Shown: positions 32,406 through 41,107 of the stretch, piece by piece
Numbering within the stretch: position 1 is the stretch's first letter
Layout of the letters: every line of letters starts with the position of its first letter
Assembly: GCA_019418625.1 (NCBI GenBank)
Contig: DYBL01000096.1
Span: 1-41,762, forward strand
Source of the DNA: Clostridiales bacterium
Lineage (GTDB): Bacteria > Bacillota > Clostridia > Oscillospirales > Oscillospiraceae
DNA: 41,762 nt
Direction of reading: 5' to 3'
The notes under the pieces: generated by a model
Seen by the model: only the letters and a program-made list of their open reading frames with translations
What the model was told of the DNA's origin: nothing
The model's database searches: none
Translations under genes and position numbers: made by a program

Positions 32406-33062
32406 ATGTACCGCTACATTTTATTTGATCTGGATGGAACGCTGACCGATTCCAAGGAGGGGATCCTCAACTGCCTGTGCTATGCGTTTGAGAAAATGGG
32501 CCAGCCGGTTCCGCCTGTGGAGACGCTGCTCAAGTTCATCGGCCCGCCCCTGCAGGACTCCTATATGCGCTTTTGCGGCTTTACGCCGGAGCAGGCTTTG
32601 GAGGGGGTCCGTCTGTTTCGGGAGCGGTACGCGCCCATCGGCAAGTTTGAAAACGCCGCCGCACCGGGCATGCCGGAACTTTGCCGCCGTTTGAAGGAGC
32701 AGGGCTATGTGCTGGCGGTGGCCTCCTCTAAGCCGGAGGAGATGTGCGTGCCCATCTGTGAAAAGTTCGGCTTTGCTCCGTCTATGGAAACCATCACCGG
32801 CAGTCCTCCGGTGGGAGACTGGGAAAAGGCGGATGTGATCCGGGAGACGCTGCGCCGCCTGGGGCTGACAGAAGCTGACAAGCCTCAGGTGCTCATGGTG
32901 GGCGACCGGAAGTTTGATGTGCGGGGTGCCAGAGAAAACGGCTTGGACTGCGTGGGCGTGGAGTTTTTTGGCTACGCGGCCCCCGGTGAACTGGCGGAAG
33001 CCGGCGCCGTGGCGGTGGTATCCACTGCGGAGGAGCTGGAGCAGTATATCCTGTCCCACTGA
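32406..33062 (+). CDS. HAD-superfamily phosphatase, phosphoglycolate phosphatase-like
   Basis: 218 residues. HAD motif I is FDLDGTLTDS (nucleophile Asp8, acid/base Asp10), motif II is in AVASSKPEE, and motifs III/IV include MVGDRKFDVRGARENG. A helical cap (about 18-85) follows motif I, as in the Gph/PpaX/5'-nucleotidase-like group (subfamily IA). It hydrolyses a small phosphate ester; the substrate cannot be told. ATG 32406 follows AAGGAG at good spacing; the in-frame TTG at 32295 is upstream of the predicted promoter. It is a single-gene unit ending in a strong terminator. Confidence 0.92.
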   Translation: MYRYILFDLDGTLTDSKEGILNCLCYAFEKMGQPVPPVETLLKFIGPPLQDSYMRFCGFTPEQALEGVRLFRERYAPIGKFENAAAPGMPELCRRLKEQGYVLAVASSKPEEMCVPICEKFGFAPSMETITGSPPVGDWEKADVIRETLRRLGLTEADKPQVLMVGDRKFDVRGARENGLDCVGVEFFGYAAPGELAEAGAVAVVSTAEELEQYILSH

Positions 33063-33073
33063 ATCATACGGAA

Positions 33074-33110
33074 CGAAAAAGAGCCTTCCCATCGGGAAGG
33101 CTCTTTTTTG
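33074..33110. terminator. Bidirectional terminator between the HAD gene and the SLH protease gene
   Basis: Stem AAAAAGAGCCTTCCC / GGGAAGGCTCTTTTTT with loop ATC, between convergent genes ending at 33062 and 33117. Confidence 0.9.
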
Positions 33111-33116
33111 GCATGC

Positions 33117-34421
33117 TTACGGAACTTCCACCGGCTCCACGTACATGACCGAACGTACCTGCCGGAGGGTCTGCCCCTCACCGGTCAAGTCCGCGGTCAA
33201 TACTGCGTCGATGGGGACGGCCAGATACATGCCGTTTCCGTCCCGGTAGGCGCCGGAGGTGATGCCGATCACCTGGCCGTATTCGTTGAACAATGCGCCG
33301 CCGCTGCTGCCCTCGGAGGTATCGGCGGTGTTGAGGATACAAGGCAGCGTGTAGCGGTCTACTCCGCGGGACGGGTCGCTGACCACGCCGCTGCTGACGG
33401 ACAGCCCCTGCCCCAGCGGACAGCCAATGGCGTAGACGATGTCACCGGTGCGTACGTCGGTGCTGCCGGAGGGTGCCATGGTCAGCGGGGCGAAAGCGGT
33501 GCGGACATGACTTTCAGAGAGCGTGGAGATCTTCAGCACGGCCACATCCATACCGGCGTCGTAATAGAGCACCTGCTCCACGGGAAAACGCTGTCCGTCC
33601 TGGGTGATGACCACCGCCTCCATGGCACCGTGAATGGCGTGGTAATTGGTGACGGCCACGCCGTCCGCGGAGATGAAAAAGCCGCTGGCGTCAAAGTCCG
33701 GGTCGTTGCTGTCCACGCTCTCCTGGCTGGTGTAGGTCACCAGTTTGAAAACCGATGAAAGGCTTCGGTCGGCCAGCTGCCGGGCCGAGAGGGGGGTGTC
33801 CAGCAGACCCAGGGCGCTGGCGGCGGAGCGGGTGGTCAGTCTCAGACGGATCAGCCGTTCCACCACCGTTTCACTGCCGTCCCGATAGGGGAAGGTGAGC
33901 GCGTCCTGCATGGACAAGAACAGCTGACCCCGGCTCATGGGGCCGTCGTAGGCGCGGGAAGTCAGTCCCGCCCGGCGGGCAAAGGAGGCGGCGTCGGCCA
34001 GAGTGAAGTCCGCGTTTTCCTCATAGCCCAGCATCCGCAGAAGGGAGGCGTACCAGTCGCCGGCGTCGATATTGGCCTGTGCGTTGTACGAGGTCTGGCT
34101 CACGCCCTTGACCCAGCCCTGGTGGGCGGCGTAGTCCACGGCATCGGCGGCCCAGCCGGGCACGTCCCGAAACCCGGCGAACCAGGGGTCGGCGGCGGCA
34201 TCCGCCTGGGCGCCTGCCAGACGCACCAGCAGCACCGCTGCCTGGGCGCGGGTAGCAGGGGCATCCAGATCATAGTCACCGTCTGCCGTGCCCTGTACCA
34301 GGCCCAGCGTAGCAAGAGAGTCCGCGGCACGAAGAGCTTCGCCCTCCAGTGCGCCGGCCGAGGGCATGCAGCCCAGCACCAGGGTGAAGATGCAGAATAA
34401 AGAAATCAGGGTGCGCTTCAT
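33117..34421 (-). CDS. Secreted SLH-domain trypsin-like serine protease
   Basis: 434 residues. An N-terminal secretion signal (about 1-25) has possible cleavage after SAGA; a lipobox-like VLGC at 15-18 is an alternative. S-layer-homology-like repeats span about 28-205 and could anchor the protein to the cell wall. The trypsin/HtrA-like domain (about 220-415) has His261 in TNYHAIHG, Asp292 in GMDVAVLKI and Ser373 in TSEGSSGGALF. There is no PDZ domain. It probably processes or degrades proteins at the cell surface. ATG 34421 follows GGAGG. The order signal, SLH, protease is less common than a C-terminal SLH. Confidence 0.9.
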   Translation of the reverse strand: MKRTLISLFCIFTLVLGCMPSAGALEGEALRAADSLATLGLVQGTADGDYDLDAPATRAQAAVLLVRLAGAQADAAADPWFAGFRDVPGWAADAVDYAAHQGWVKGVSQTSYNAQANIDAGDWYASLLRMLGYEENADFTLADAASFARRAGLTSRAYDGPMSRGQLFLSMQDALTFPYRDGSETVVERLIRLRLTTRSAASALGLLDTPLSARQLADRSLSSVFKLVTYTSQESVDSNDPDFDASGFFISADGVAVTNYHAIHGAMEAVVITQDGQRFPVEQVLYYDAGMDVAVLKISTLSESHVRTAFAPLTMAPSGSTDVRTGDIVYAIGCPLGQGLSVSSGVVSDPSRGVDRYTLPCILNTADTSEGSSGGALFNEYGQVIGITSGAYRDGNGMYLAVPIDAVLTADLTGEGQTLRQVRSVMYVEPVEVP

Positions 34422-34451
34422 GGTGGTTCCTCCATTGTAAAGTGTATTCCC

Positions 34452-34480
34452 ATTGTAGCACCAGCGCCCATGGCTGGCAA
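34452..34480 (-). promoter_or_regulatory. Promoter of the SLH protease gene
   Basis: Minus-strand TTGCCA (34480-34475), 17-base spacer, TACAAT (34457-34452). The start codon is about 30 nt downstream. Confidence 0.65.
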
Positions 34481-34492
34481 GGGCGCGGAAGC

Positions 34493-34521
34493 TGGACAGC
34501 TTTCGGGAAAACTGGTATACT
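34493..34521 (+). promoter_or_regulatory. Promoter of deoC-deoD
   Basis: TGGACA (34493-34498), 17-base spacer, extended -10 TGGTATACT (34513-34521). It is back to back with the protease promoter. Confidence 0.72.
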
Positions 34522-34579
34522 ACTAAGTATAGACGCAAGCCGCGCCGGTGCGGTATCAAACAATAAAGGAGAAATGGCA

Positions 34580-35236
34580 ATGGAAGTGAAAGAGATCCTC
34601 AGCAAGTGCGATCATACGCTCCTTGGACAGACTGCCACCTGGGAGGAGATCCGGGCCATCTGTGATGACGGGATGAAGTACGGCTGTGCCAGCGTGTGCA
34701 TCCCCGCAAGCTACGTGGCCCAGGCCGCGGAGTATGTGGCGGGCAAGCTCCCCATCTGCACGGTCATCGGCTTCCCCAACGGCTATGACACCACCGCTGC
34801 CAAGTGCTTCATGGCTGCCGACGCTGTGAAAAACGGCGCCAGCGAGGTGGATATGGTCATCAATCTGGGCTGGGTGAAGGACAAGAAGTGGGACGACCTG
34901 CTTGGCGAGATCCGCGCCATCAAGGAGGCCTGCGGCGGAAAGCTTTTGAAGGTCATCATCGAGTGCTGCTTCCTCACGGACGAGGAAAAGATCAAAATGT
35001 GCGAGATCGTCACCGCCTCCGGCGCCGACTACATCAAGACCTCCACGGGCTTCGGCACCGGCGGGGCCACCCGGGAGGACGTGGCCCTCTTTGCAAAGCA
35101 CGTGGGCCCCAATGTGAAGATCAAGGCTGCCGGCGGCATCGCCGATCTGAAGGACGCCGAGGACTTCATCGCCCTGGGCGCCTCCCGCCTGGGCACCAGC
35201 CGCATCGTCAAGGCCGTGAAGGCCATGGAGGGCTAA
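34580..35236 (+). CDS. deoC: Deoxyribose-phosphate aldolase
   Basis: 218 residues. It cleaves 2-deoxyribose-5-phosphate to glyceraldehyde-3-phosphate and acetaldehyde. The Schiff-base Lys153 is in DYIKTSTGFG, with Lys182 (VKIKAAGG) and Asp91 (SEVDMVINLG) completing the catalytic set. AAAGGAG (34565-34571) is eight bases from ATG 34580 and only two from the in-frame ATG at 34574, so 34580 is preferred. deoD begins three bases after its stop, with its ribosome site inside deoC, so the two are translated together for deoxynucleoside breakdown. Confidence 0.97.
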   Translation: MEVKEILSKCDHTLLGQTATWEEIRAICDDGMKYGCASVCIPASYVAQAAEYVAGKLPICTVIGFPNGYDTTAAKCFMAADAVKNGASEVDMVINLGWVKDKKWDDLLGEIRAIKEACGGKLLKVIIECCFLTDEEKIKMCEIVTASGADYIKTSTGFGTGGATREDVALFAKHVGPNVKIKAAGGIADLKDAEDFIALGASRLGTSRIVKAVKAMEG

Positions 35237-35239
35237 GAT

Positions 35240-35959
35240 ATGGGTACACCGCATAATGAAGCTGCCTCCGGCGCGTTCGCAAAGACCGTTTTGATGCCCG
35301 GCGATCCCCTGCGGGCCAAGTTCATCGCCGAGACGTTTCTGGAAAACCCCGTGCTGGTGAACAACGTCCGGGGCATCCAGGGCTATACCGGCACCTACCA
35401 GGGCACACCGGTGTCCGTCATGGCCTCCGGCATGGGCATGCCCTCCATCGGCATCTACTCCCATGAGCTGTTCCATGTCTACGATGTAGACAACATTATC
35501 CGCATCGGCTCCGCCGGCGCCATCTCCCCCAAGCTCAAGCTGCGGGACGTGGTGCTGGCCCAGGGTGCCTGCACGGATTCCAACTATGCCCACCAGTTCG
35601 GCCTGGGCGGCACCTTCGCCCCTATCGCAGACTTCACGCTGCTGGAGACGGCGGTGGCCGTGGCCCGGCGCATGGGCGTGGAGCCCCCCGTGGGCAACCT
35701 CCTCAGCTCCGACGTATTCTATAACAAGGCCGGAGATACCATGAAGTGGGGCGAGATGGGCGTGCTGGCCATTGAGATGGAGGCTGCGGCCCTGTACTAT
35801 AACGCCGCCGAGGCGGGCAAGCGTGCTCTGGCCATGTGCACCATCTCCGACAGCCTGGTCACCGGGGAGGAACTGCCTCCCGCCGAGCGGCAGACCACCT
35901 TCACCCGCATGATGGAGATCGCCCTGGGCGTGGCGGTGGAAATGGCCAAACGGGGCTGA
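35240..35959 (+). CDS. deoD: Purine-nucleoside phosphorylase, DeoD type
   Basis: 239 residues, the same length as the hexameric enterobacterial DeoD and strongly similar in motifs: TPHNEA at the start, VLMPGDPLRAKFIAETFLE for phosphate binding, GVLAIEMEAAALY for ribose binding, and the catalytic Asp in CTISDSL. It splits purine (deoxy)nucleosides with phosphate to a base and (deoxy)ribose-1-phosphate. Its ribosome site GGAGGG is within the last codons of deoC. The nucleoside-type ABC importer downstream supplies likely substrates. Confidence 0.97.
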   Translation: MGTPHNEAASGAFAKTVLMPGDPLRAKFIAETFLENPVLVNNVRGIQGYTGTYQGTPVSVMASGMGMPSIGIYSHELFHVYDVDNIIRIGSAGAISPKLKLRDVVLAQGACTDSNYAHQFGLGGTFAPIADFTLLETAVAVARRMGVEPPVGNLLSSDVFYNKAGDTMKWGEMGVLAIEMEAAALYYNAAEAGKRALAMCTISDSLVTGEELPPAERQTTFTRMMEIALGVAVEMAKRG

Positions 35960-36041
35960 CGGACGGGAGCGGCTGCCGTCACTGAAAATTTTCCTTTTTG
36001 ACCAAAAATGTGGACAAACGGAAAACAAATGTGAAAATCAA

Positions 36042-36110
36042 TTGAAATCCATGTGAAGAATGATATAATAGGGCTGTCCCAAAAGGACAGATCTTTCCCG
36101 TAGGGAGAGG
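36042..36110 (+). promoter_or_regulatory. Promoter and structured leader of the BMP lipoprotein gene
   Basis: TTGAAA (36042-36047), 16-base spacer, TATAAT (36064-36069). The leader of about 70 nt holds two small hairpins, CTGTCC/GGACAG (about 36074-36090) and TCTTTCCC/GGGAGAG (about 36092-36110). The conserved core of a purine riboswitch was looked for and not found. Confidence 0.6.
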
Positions 36111-36139
36111 TCAAACAATTTGAAGGAAGGTAGATTCCA

Positions 36140-37279
36140 ATGAAGAAGTTTCTTGCTTTGACGCTTGCATTGGTGATGTCCCTGTCCCTGGTCGCCTGCG
36201 GCAGCAAGGAGGAGACTCCCGCTGAGGGCGAGGAGACCCCCGAGGACACCGCTGATTTCAGCGTCGCCATGATCACCGACTACGGTGACATTACCGACCA
36301 GTCTTTCAACCAGACCACCTATGAGGCCTGCAAGGCCTACTGCGAGGCCAACGGCGTCACGTTCAACTACTTCAAGCCCGCCGGTGACTCCACCGCCGAG
36401 CGCGTGGCCATGGTCGAGTCCGCTGTGGACGAGGGCTACAATGTCATCGTCATGCCCGGCTATGCCTTTGCCGACACCATCAAGGAGACCGCCGAGACCT
36501 ATCCCGACGTGACCTTCGTGGCGCTGGACGTGGGCGAGGGCGACCTGGGTGACTACACCCTGCCCTCCAACGTGTACTGCGCTGTGTATCAGGAAGAGCT
36601 GTGCGGCTACATGGCCGGCTACGCTGCTGTGAAGATGGGCTACACCCACCTGGGCTTCCTGGGCGGCATGGCCGTCCCCGCTGTGGTCCGCTATGGCTAC
36701 GGCTTCGTCCAGGGCGCTGACGCTGCTGCCGCCGATCTGGGCACCACCGCCACTGTGGAGTATGTTTACGGCAACGCCTTCGCCGGCGACGCCGACATCA
36801 CCGCTTACATGGACAACTGGTATCAGACCCTGGGTGTGGAAGTCGTGTTCGCCTGCGGCGGCGGCATCTACACCTCCGCGGCTGAGGCTGCTGCCAAGGT
36901 CGGCGGCAAGGTCATCGGCGTGGACGTGGACCAGGCCGGCATCATCGACGGCGGCTACGGCGATGGTATGACCGTCACCTCCGCTATGAAGGGTTTGGCT
37001 CCCACCGTGGAGCACATCCTCACGGAGATCGCTGCGGGCAACTTCGCCAACTACGGCGGCAAGATCGAAACCCTGGGCCTGGAGTCCGGCGACGATCCCA
37101 CTGCCAACTATGTCCAGCTGCCCATGGAGTCCACCCAGTGGTGCGACACCTTCACCCAGGATAACTACAAGGAGCTGGTGAAGAGCATGTTCGACGGCAC
37201 CATCACCGTCTCCAACGACACCACTGCCATGCCCGCGACCACTGCTGTCACGGTCAACGAGTACGGCAACATCAAGTAA
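36140..37279 (+). CDS. BMP-family ABC importer substrate-binding lipoprotein (nucleoside type)
   Basis: 379 residues. A lipoprotein signal peptide ends in LVAC with Cys20 as the lipid anchor, followed by an acidic Thr/Glu/Pro linker (about 22-38). The periplasmic-binding-protein fold covers 40-375, including VAMITDYGDITDQSFNQTTY, typical of the BMP/PnrA group. Such proteins bind purine or other nucleosides and deliver them to an ABC importer. The ATPase and two permeases follow after a terminator. Context with deoC and deoD supports nucleosides rather than sugars. Confidence 0.94.
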   Translation: MKKFLALTLALVMSLSLVACGSKEETPAEGEETPEDTADFSVAMITDYGDITDQSFNQTTYEACKAYCEANGVTFNYFKPAGDSTAERVAMVESAVDEGYNVIVMPGYAFADTIKETAETYPDVTFVALDVGEGDLGDYTLPSNVYCAVYQEELCGYMAGYAAVKMGYTHLGFLGGMAVPAVVRYGYGFVQGADAAAADLGTTATVEYVYGNAFAGDADITAYMDNWYQTLGVEVVFACGGGIYTSAAEAAAKVGGKVIGVDVDQAGIIDGGYGDGMTVTSAMKGLAPTVEHILTEIAAGNFANYGGKIETLGLESGDDPTANYVQLPMESTQWCDTFTQDNYKELVKSMFDGTITVSNDTTAMPATTAVTVNEYGNIK

Positions 37280-37291
37280 TCACCTCTGCTG

Positions 37292-37327
37292 AAAAAGAGG
37301 ACGGGTATATCCCGTCCTCTTTTTTTC
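37292..37327 (+). terminator. Terminator (possibly leaky) after the BMP lipoprotein gene
   Basis: Stem AAAAAGAGGACGGG / CCCGTCCTCTTTTTTT with a short loop. It lies between the lipoprotein gene and the ATPase gene. Partial read-through would give more binding protein than membrane components, a common arrangement in ABC importers. Confidence 0.85.
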
Positions 37328-37419
37328 CGTTTCCCATAACTTTGTTTTGAATTGTAAGGGAAAATATAGTACAATAAATCATAAACGTATGCGCGGAAAA
37401 CGGGAAGAAGGGGGAGGTC

Positions 37420-38958
37420 GTGAACTTGGAACATCCATATGCCATTGAAATGCTGCACATCACCAAGCGCTTTCCCGGCATTGTGGCCAATGACGATATT
37501 ACGCTGCAACTGAAAAAAGGGGAGATCCACGCCCTGCTGGGCGAAAACGGCGCGGGCAAGTCCACGCTGATGAGCGTGCTGTTCGGACTGTACCGCCCGG
37601 AGGAGGGCGTCATCAAAAAGGACGGGCAGGAAGTGGAGATCCGCGATCCCAACGACGCCAACGCCCTGGGCATCGGCATGGTCCATCAGCACTTCAAGCT
37701 GGTGGAGTGCTTCACGGTGCTGGATAATATCATCATGGGCGTGGAGCCCTGCCGCCACGGCTTTTTGCAAAAGGGGGAGGCCCGCAAAAAGGTCATGGCC
37801 CTGAGTGAGAAGTACGGACTGCACGTGGACCCGGACGCCCTGGTGGAGGACATCACCGTGGGCATGCAGCAGCGCACGGAGATCTTAAAGATGCTCTACC
37901 GGGACAATGAGATCCTCATTTTCGACGAGCCCACTGCTGTTCTGACGCCCCAGGAGATCGAAGAGCTCATGCAGATCATGCGCTCCCTGGCGGCGGAGGG
38001 CAAGTCCATCCTCTTTATCTCCCACAAGCTCAACGAGATCATGGAGGTGGCCGACCGCTGCTCTGTGCTGCGCAAGGGCAAGTACATCGGCACCGTCAAC
38101 ATTGCCGATACCTCCCGGGAAGAGCTCAGCCGCATGATGGTGGGCCGTGACGTGGAGTTTGTGGTCCACAAGGAGCCGGCCAAGCCCGGCGAGACCATCC
38201 TGGAGGTGGAGGGACTCACCATTGCCTCCAAGGCCCACAACAACAATGCTGTGAAGAATGTCTCCTTTACGGTGCGGGCCGGCGAGATCGTCTGTATCGC
38301 CGGCATCGACGGCAACGGACAGACGGAGTTGGTCTACGGCCTGACGGGCCTGGAGAGCGCCAAGAGCGGCCGTATCTGCCTGCGGGGTGAGGACATCACC
38401 CACGCCTCCATCCGCCGCCGCTCCACCATGGGCATGAGCCATATTCCGGAGGACCGCCACAAGCACGGTCTGGTGCTGGACTACTCCCTGGAGGACAACA
38501 TGGTGCTCCAGCGGTACTTCGAGCCTGAGTTTGTCACCAAGACCGGCTTCCTCAAGCGCCGGGCCATCCGCGCCTATGCCTCCCGCCTTATTGAACAGTA
38601 CGATGTCCGCTCGGGACAGGGCCCCGTCACCGTGGCCCGCAGCATGTCCGGCGGCAACCAGCAAAAGGCCATCATCGCCCGGGAGATCGACAAAAACCCC
38701 GAGCTGCTCATTGCCGTCCAGCCTACCCGCGGATTGGACGTGGGCGCCATCGAGTACATCCACAAGCAGATCGTCTCCCAGCGGGACAGCGGAAAGGGCG
38801 TGCTGCTGGTGAGCCTGGAGCTGGATGAGGTCATGGCTCTCAGCGACCGGATCCTCGTCATGTACGAGGGCGAGATCGTGGGCGAGCTGGATCCCAAGAC
38901 CACCACGGTGGAAGAACTGGGCCTTTACATGGCCGGCGCGAAGCGGAAGGGGGCGTAA
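37420..38958 (+). CDS. Nucleoside-type ABC importer ATPase with two nucleotide-binding domains
   Basis: 512 residues with two ATPase domains, as in sugar/nucleoside importers (B. subtilis NupO is the model). Domain 1 has Walker A GENGAGKSTL, an atypical signature region (TVGMQQRTEILKML) and Walker B ILIFDEPTAVL. Domain 2 has a degenerate Walker A (GIDGNGQTELV), signature MSGGNQQKAIIARE and Walker B LLIAVQPTRGLD with no catalytic Glu, so only one site is likely fully active, as is usual in this class. GGGGAGG (37411-37417) is close to GTG 37420 and eight bases from an in-frame TTG at 37426, so the start may be six bases later. Confidence 0.93.
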   Translation: MNLEHPYAIEMLHITKRFPGIVANDDITLQLKKGEIHALLGENGAGKSTLMSVLFGLYRPEEGVIKKDGQEVEIRDPNDANALGIGMVHQHFKLVECFTVLDNIIMGVEPCRHGFLQKGEARKKVMALSEKYGLHVDPDALVEDITVGMQQRTEILKMLYRDNEILIFDEPTAVLTPQEIEELMQIMRSLAAEGKSILFISHKLNEIMEVADRCSVLRKGKYIGTVNIADTSREELSRMMVGRDVEFVVHKEPAKPGETILEVEGLTIASKAHNNNAVKNVSFTVRAGEIVCIAGIDGNGQTELVYGLTGLESAKSGRICLRGEDITHASIRRRSTMGMSHIPEDRHKHGLVLDYSLEDNMVLQRYFEPEFVTKTGFLKRRAIRAYASRLIEQYDVRSGQGPVTVARSMSGGNQQKAIIAREIDKNPELLIAVQPTRGLDVGAIEYIHKQIVSQRDSGKGVLLVSLELDEVMALSDRILVMYEGEIVGELDPKTTTVEELGLYMAGAKRKGA

Positions 38959-38961
38959 GCA

Positions 38962-40104
38962 GTGAAAAAGGAAAAGACATCTCTTTTGCGCAACGGCGCG
39001 GTCCAGTCGCTGCTGGCGTCGCTGCTTTGCATTTTGCTGGGCCTTCTCATCGGCTACATCGCCCTGCTGCTCATCAACCCCAGCGGAGCGGGAGAGGCCA
39101 TTTTGACCATCGTCAAAAACTTCATGACCTATTCCCGCTCTACCGCCCAGCTCAAGTACCTGGGCAACACCCTGGCCAAGACAGCACCTTTGCTGATGTG
39201 CAGTTTATCGGTCCTTTTTGCCTATAAAGTGGGCCTTTTCAACATCGGCGCCGCGGGTCAGTACGTGGTGGGCGCCGGTGCCAGCCTCTACTGTGCCCTG
39301 GCCTGGGGCATGCCCTGGTATGTGTGCATGCTGGTGGCCATCGTGGCGGGCGCGTTGCTGGGCGCTGCCTCCGGCATCTTGAAGGCATACTGCAACGTCA
39401 ATGAGGTCATCTCCTGCATCATGCTCAACTGGATCAGCCTGTATCTGGTGAATACCATCCTCACCGGCGTGAAAGAGCCCACCAGCCCCTATACGGTGAA
39501 TATCTCCACCGTCAACCCGGACGCCCTGCTGCCCAGCCTGGGCCTGGGCGCTCTCTTCAGCAACAATCAGTATGTGACCATCGCCATTCCCCTGGCCGTG
39601 CTGGTGGCCGTGGGCGTGTGGGTGCTGCTGGACAAGACGAAGCTGGGCTACGAGCTCAAGGCCACCGGCTGCAACAAGTTCGCCGCCAAGTACTGCGGCA
39701 TGGCCGAAAAGCGCAACCTGATCCTCACCATGGCCATCTCCGGGGGCCTGGCTGCCATGGGCGCCGCCATGCTGTACCTCACCGGCTTTGAGCAGTGGCA
39801 GTGCACCCAGTCCGCCATCCCAGCCATGGGCTTCAACGGCATCGCCGCCGCTTTCCTGGGCGGCCTCCATCCCATCGGCGCTGTGCTTTCCTCTCTCTTT
39901 ATCCAGCACATCACCAACGGCGGCGCCTACGTGGACAAGACCATGTACTCCGCCCAGATCTCTGACTTTATCTCCGCCATCATCATTTACCTCTGCAGCT
40001 TCGTGCTGTTCTTCAAGTATATCCTCAACCAGCGGCTGGACCGCCGGGACGAAAAGCGTGCCCAGCGGGAAGCGGATCACGGGAAGGGAGGCGAGACGAA
40101 ATGA
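38962..40104 (+). CDS. Nucleoside-type ABC importer permease, first subunit (NupP-like)
   Basis: 380 residues with about nine or ten membrane helices. It has the branched-chain/ribose-type permease pattern, including the long N-terminal helix and the motif GLFNIGAAGQYVVGA (about 92-106) characteristic of this permease group. GTG 38962 starts three bases after the ATPase stop; the following permease overlaps by four bases. It should form the transport channel with the next gene. Confidence 0.93.
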   Translation: MKKEKTSLLRNGAVQSLLASLLCILLGLLIGYIALLLINPSGAGEAILTIVKNFMTYSRSTAQLKYLGNTLAKTAPLLMCSLSVLFAYKVGLFNIGAAGQYVVGAGASLYCALAWGMPWYVCMLVAIVAGALLGAASGILKAYCNVNEVISCIMLNWISLYLVNTILTGVKEPTSPYTVNISTVNPDALLPSLGLGALFSNNQYVTIAIPLAVLVAVGVWVLLDKTKLGYELKATGCNKFAAKYCGMAEKRNLILTMAISGGLAAMGAAMLYLTGFEQWQCTQSAIPAMGFNGIAAAFLGGLHPIGAVLSSLFIQHITNGGAYVDKTMYSAQISDFISAIIIYLCSFVLFFKYILNQRLDRRDEKRAQREADHGKGGETK

Positions 40105-41042
40105 CACTGCTGCTGCAATATACGCTGATTTTCGCCTCCGTTCTGGTATTGGTGGCTCTGGGTGGATGCTTCTCTGAGCACTCCGGCGTCATCAACATCG
40201 GCCTGGAGGGCATCATGGTCATGGGCGCCCTGGGCGGCGCGCTGATGATGAAGTTTCTGCCTGCCGGCACAGCGGCCCCGGTCATCATTTTGCTGGTGAC
40301 ACTGGCCAGCATGCTGCTGGGCCTCATCTATTCGCTGCTGTTGGCGGTAGCGGCCATCAACTTCAAGGCCGACCAGACCCTGGTGGGCACCGCCATGAAC
40401 CTGCTTGGCACTGCGGCGGCCACCGTGTTCGTCAAGGCCATGAACACCGCCGAGAGCGTGGACAACGTCTCCTCCACCATCCAGTATATCGAGCCCAAGA
40501 AGGCCTTTTTGGTGAACATCGGCTCCTTTGAGTTCAACTGGTTCATGCTGATGGCCGCGGCGGCGCTGGTCATCGCCTATGTGACGCTGTACAAGACCCG
40601 GTTCGGCCTGCGGCTCATGGCCTGCGGCGAGCATCCCCAGGCGGCGGACAGCGTGGGTATCAACGTCTATAAGATGCGCTATGCCGGCGTTATGATCTCC
40701 GGTGTGCTGGGCGGCCTGGGCGGCATCGTGTATATCACCGCCGGCGTCAGCGAGTGGAAGTTTGAAAACGGCGTGGCGGGCTTCGGCTTTTTGGCACTGG
40801 CCGTTATGATCTTCGGCCAGTGGAAGCCCACCCGCATTGCCCTGGCGGCCATTCTGTTCGGCTTCTTCCGGGCCCTGGGCAACGTGTACTCCGGCTTCGA
40901 CGTGCTGCAGGCACTGAACCTGCCCAGCTCCGTGTACAACATGCTGCCCTACATCATCTCCCTGGTGGTCCTGGCGTTCACCTCCCAGAAGTCCCGGGCG
41001 CCCAAGGCGGAGGGCATCCCTTACGACAAGGGACAAAGATGA
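40101..41042 (+). CDS. Nucleoside-type ABC importer permease, second subunit (NupQ-like)
   Basis: 313 residues with about eight membrane helices. The motif SGVINIGLEGIMVMGALGG (about 29-47) is the counterpart of the GLFNIGAAGQ motif in the first permease, and GLRLMACGEHPQAADSVGIN is a typical cytoplasmic coupling segment. The ATG overlaps the previous stop (ATGA), so the two permeases are translated together and probably pair one to one. Confidence 0.94.
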   Translation: MTLLLQYTLIFASVLVLVALGGCFSEHSGVINIGLEGIMVMGALGGALMMKFLPAGTAAPVIILLVTLASMLLGLIYSLLLAVAAINFKADQTLVGTAMNLLGTAAATVFVKAMNTAESVDNVSSTIQYIEPKKAFLVNIGSFEFNWFMLMAAAALVIAYVTLYKTRFGLRLMACGEHPQAADSVGINVYKMRYAGVMISGVLGGLGGIVYITAGVSEWKFENGVAGFGFLALAVMIFGQWKPTRIALAAILFGFFRALGNVYSGFDVLQALNLPSSVYNMLPYIISLVVLAFTSQKSRAPKAEGIPYDKGQR

Positions 41043-41056
41043 TACAAATTGTAGAA

Positions 41057-41107
41057 TTTTAGAAAAACAATACCCTCCGTTGTCGAAATTGGCAGCGGAG
41101 GGTATTG
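41057..41107 (-). terminator. Terminator of the ylbJ-like gene
   Basis: Stem AATACCCTCCG (41069-41079) / CGGAGGGTATT (41096-41106). On the minus strand it is followed by GTTTTTCT, so it serves the minus-strand gene; there is no T run on the plus strand. Confidence 0.75.

Noticed and set aside
36064..36139. Purine riboswitch upstream of the nucleoside importer
   Set aside because: The conserved three-way-junction core and loop-loop motifs could not be found; only two simple hairpins are present.
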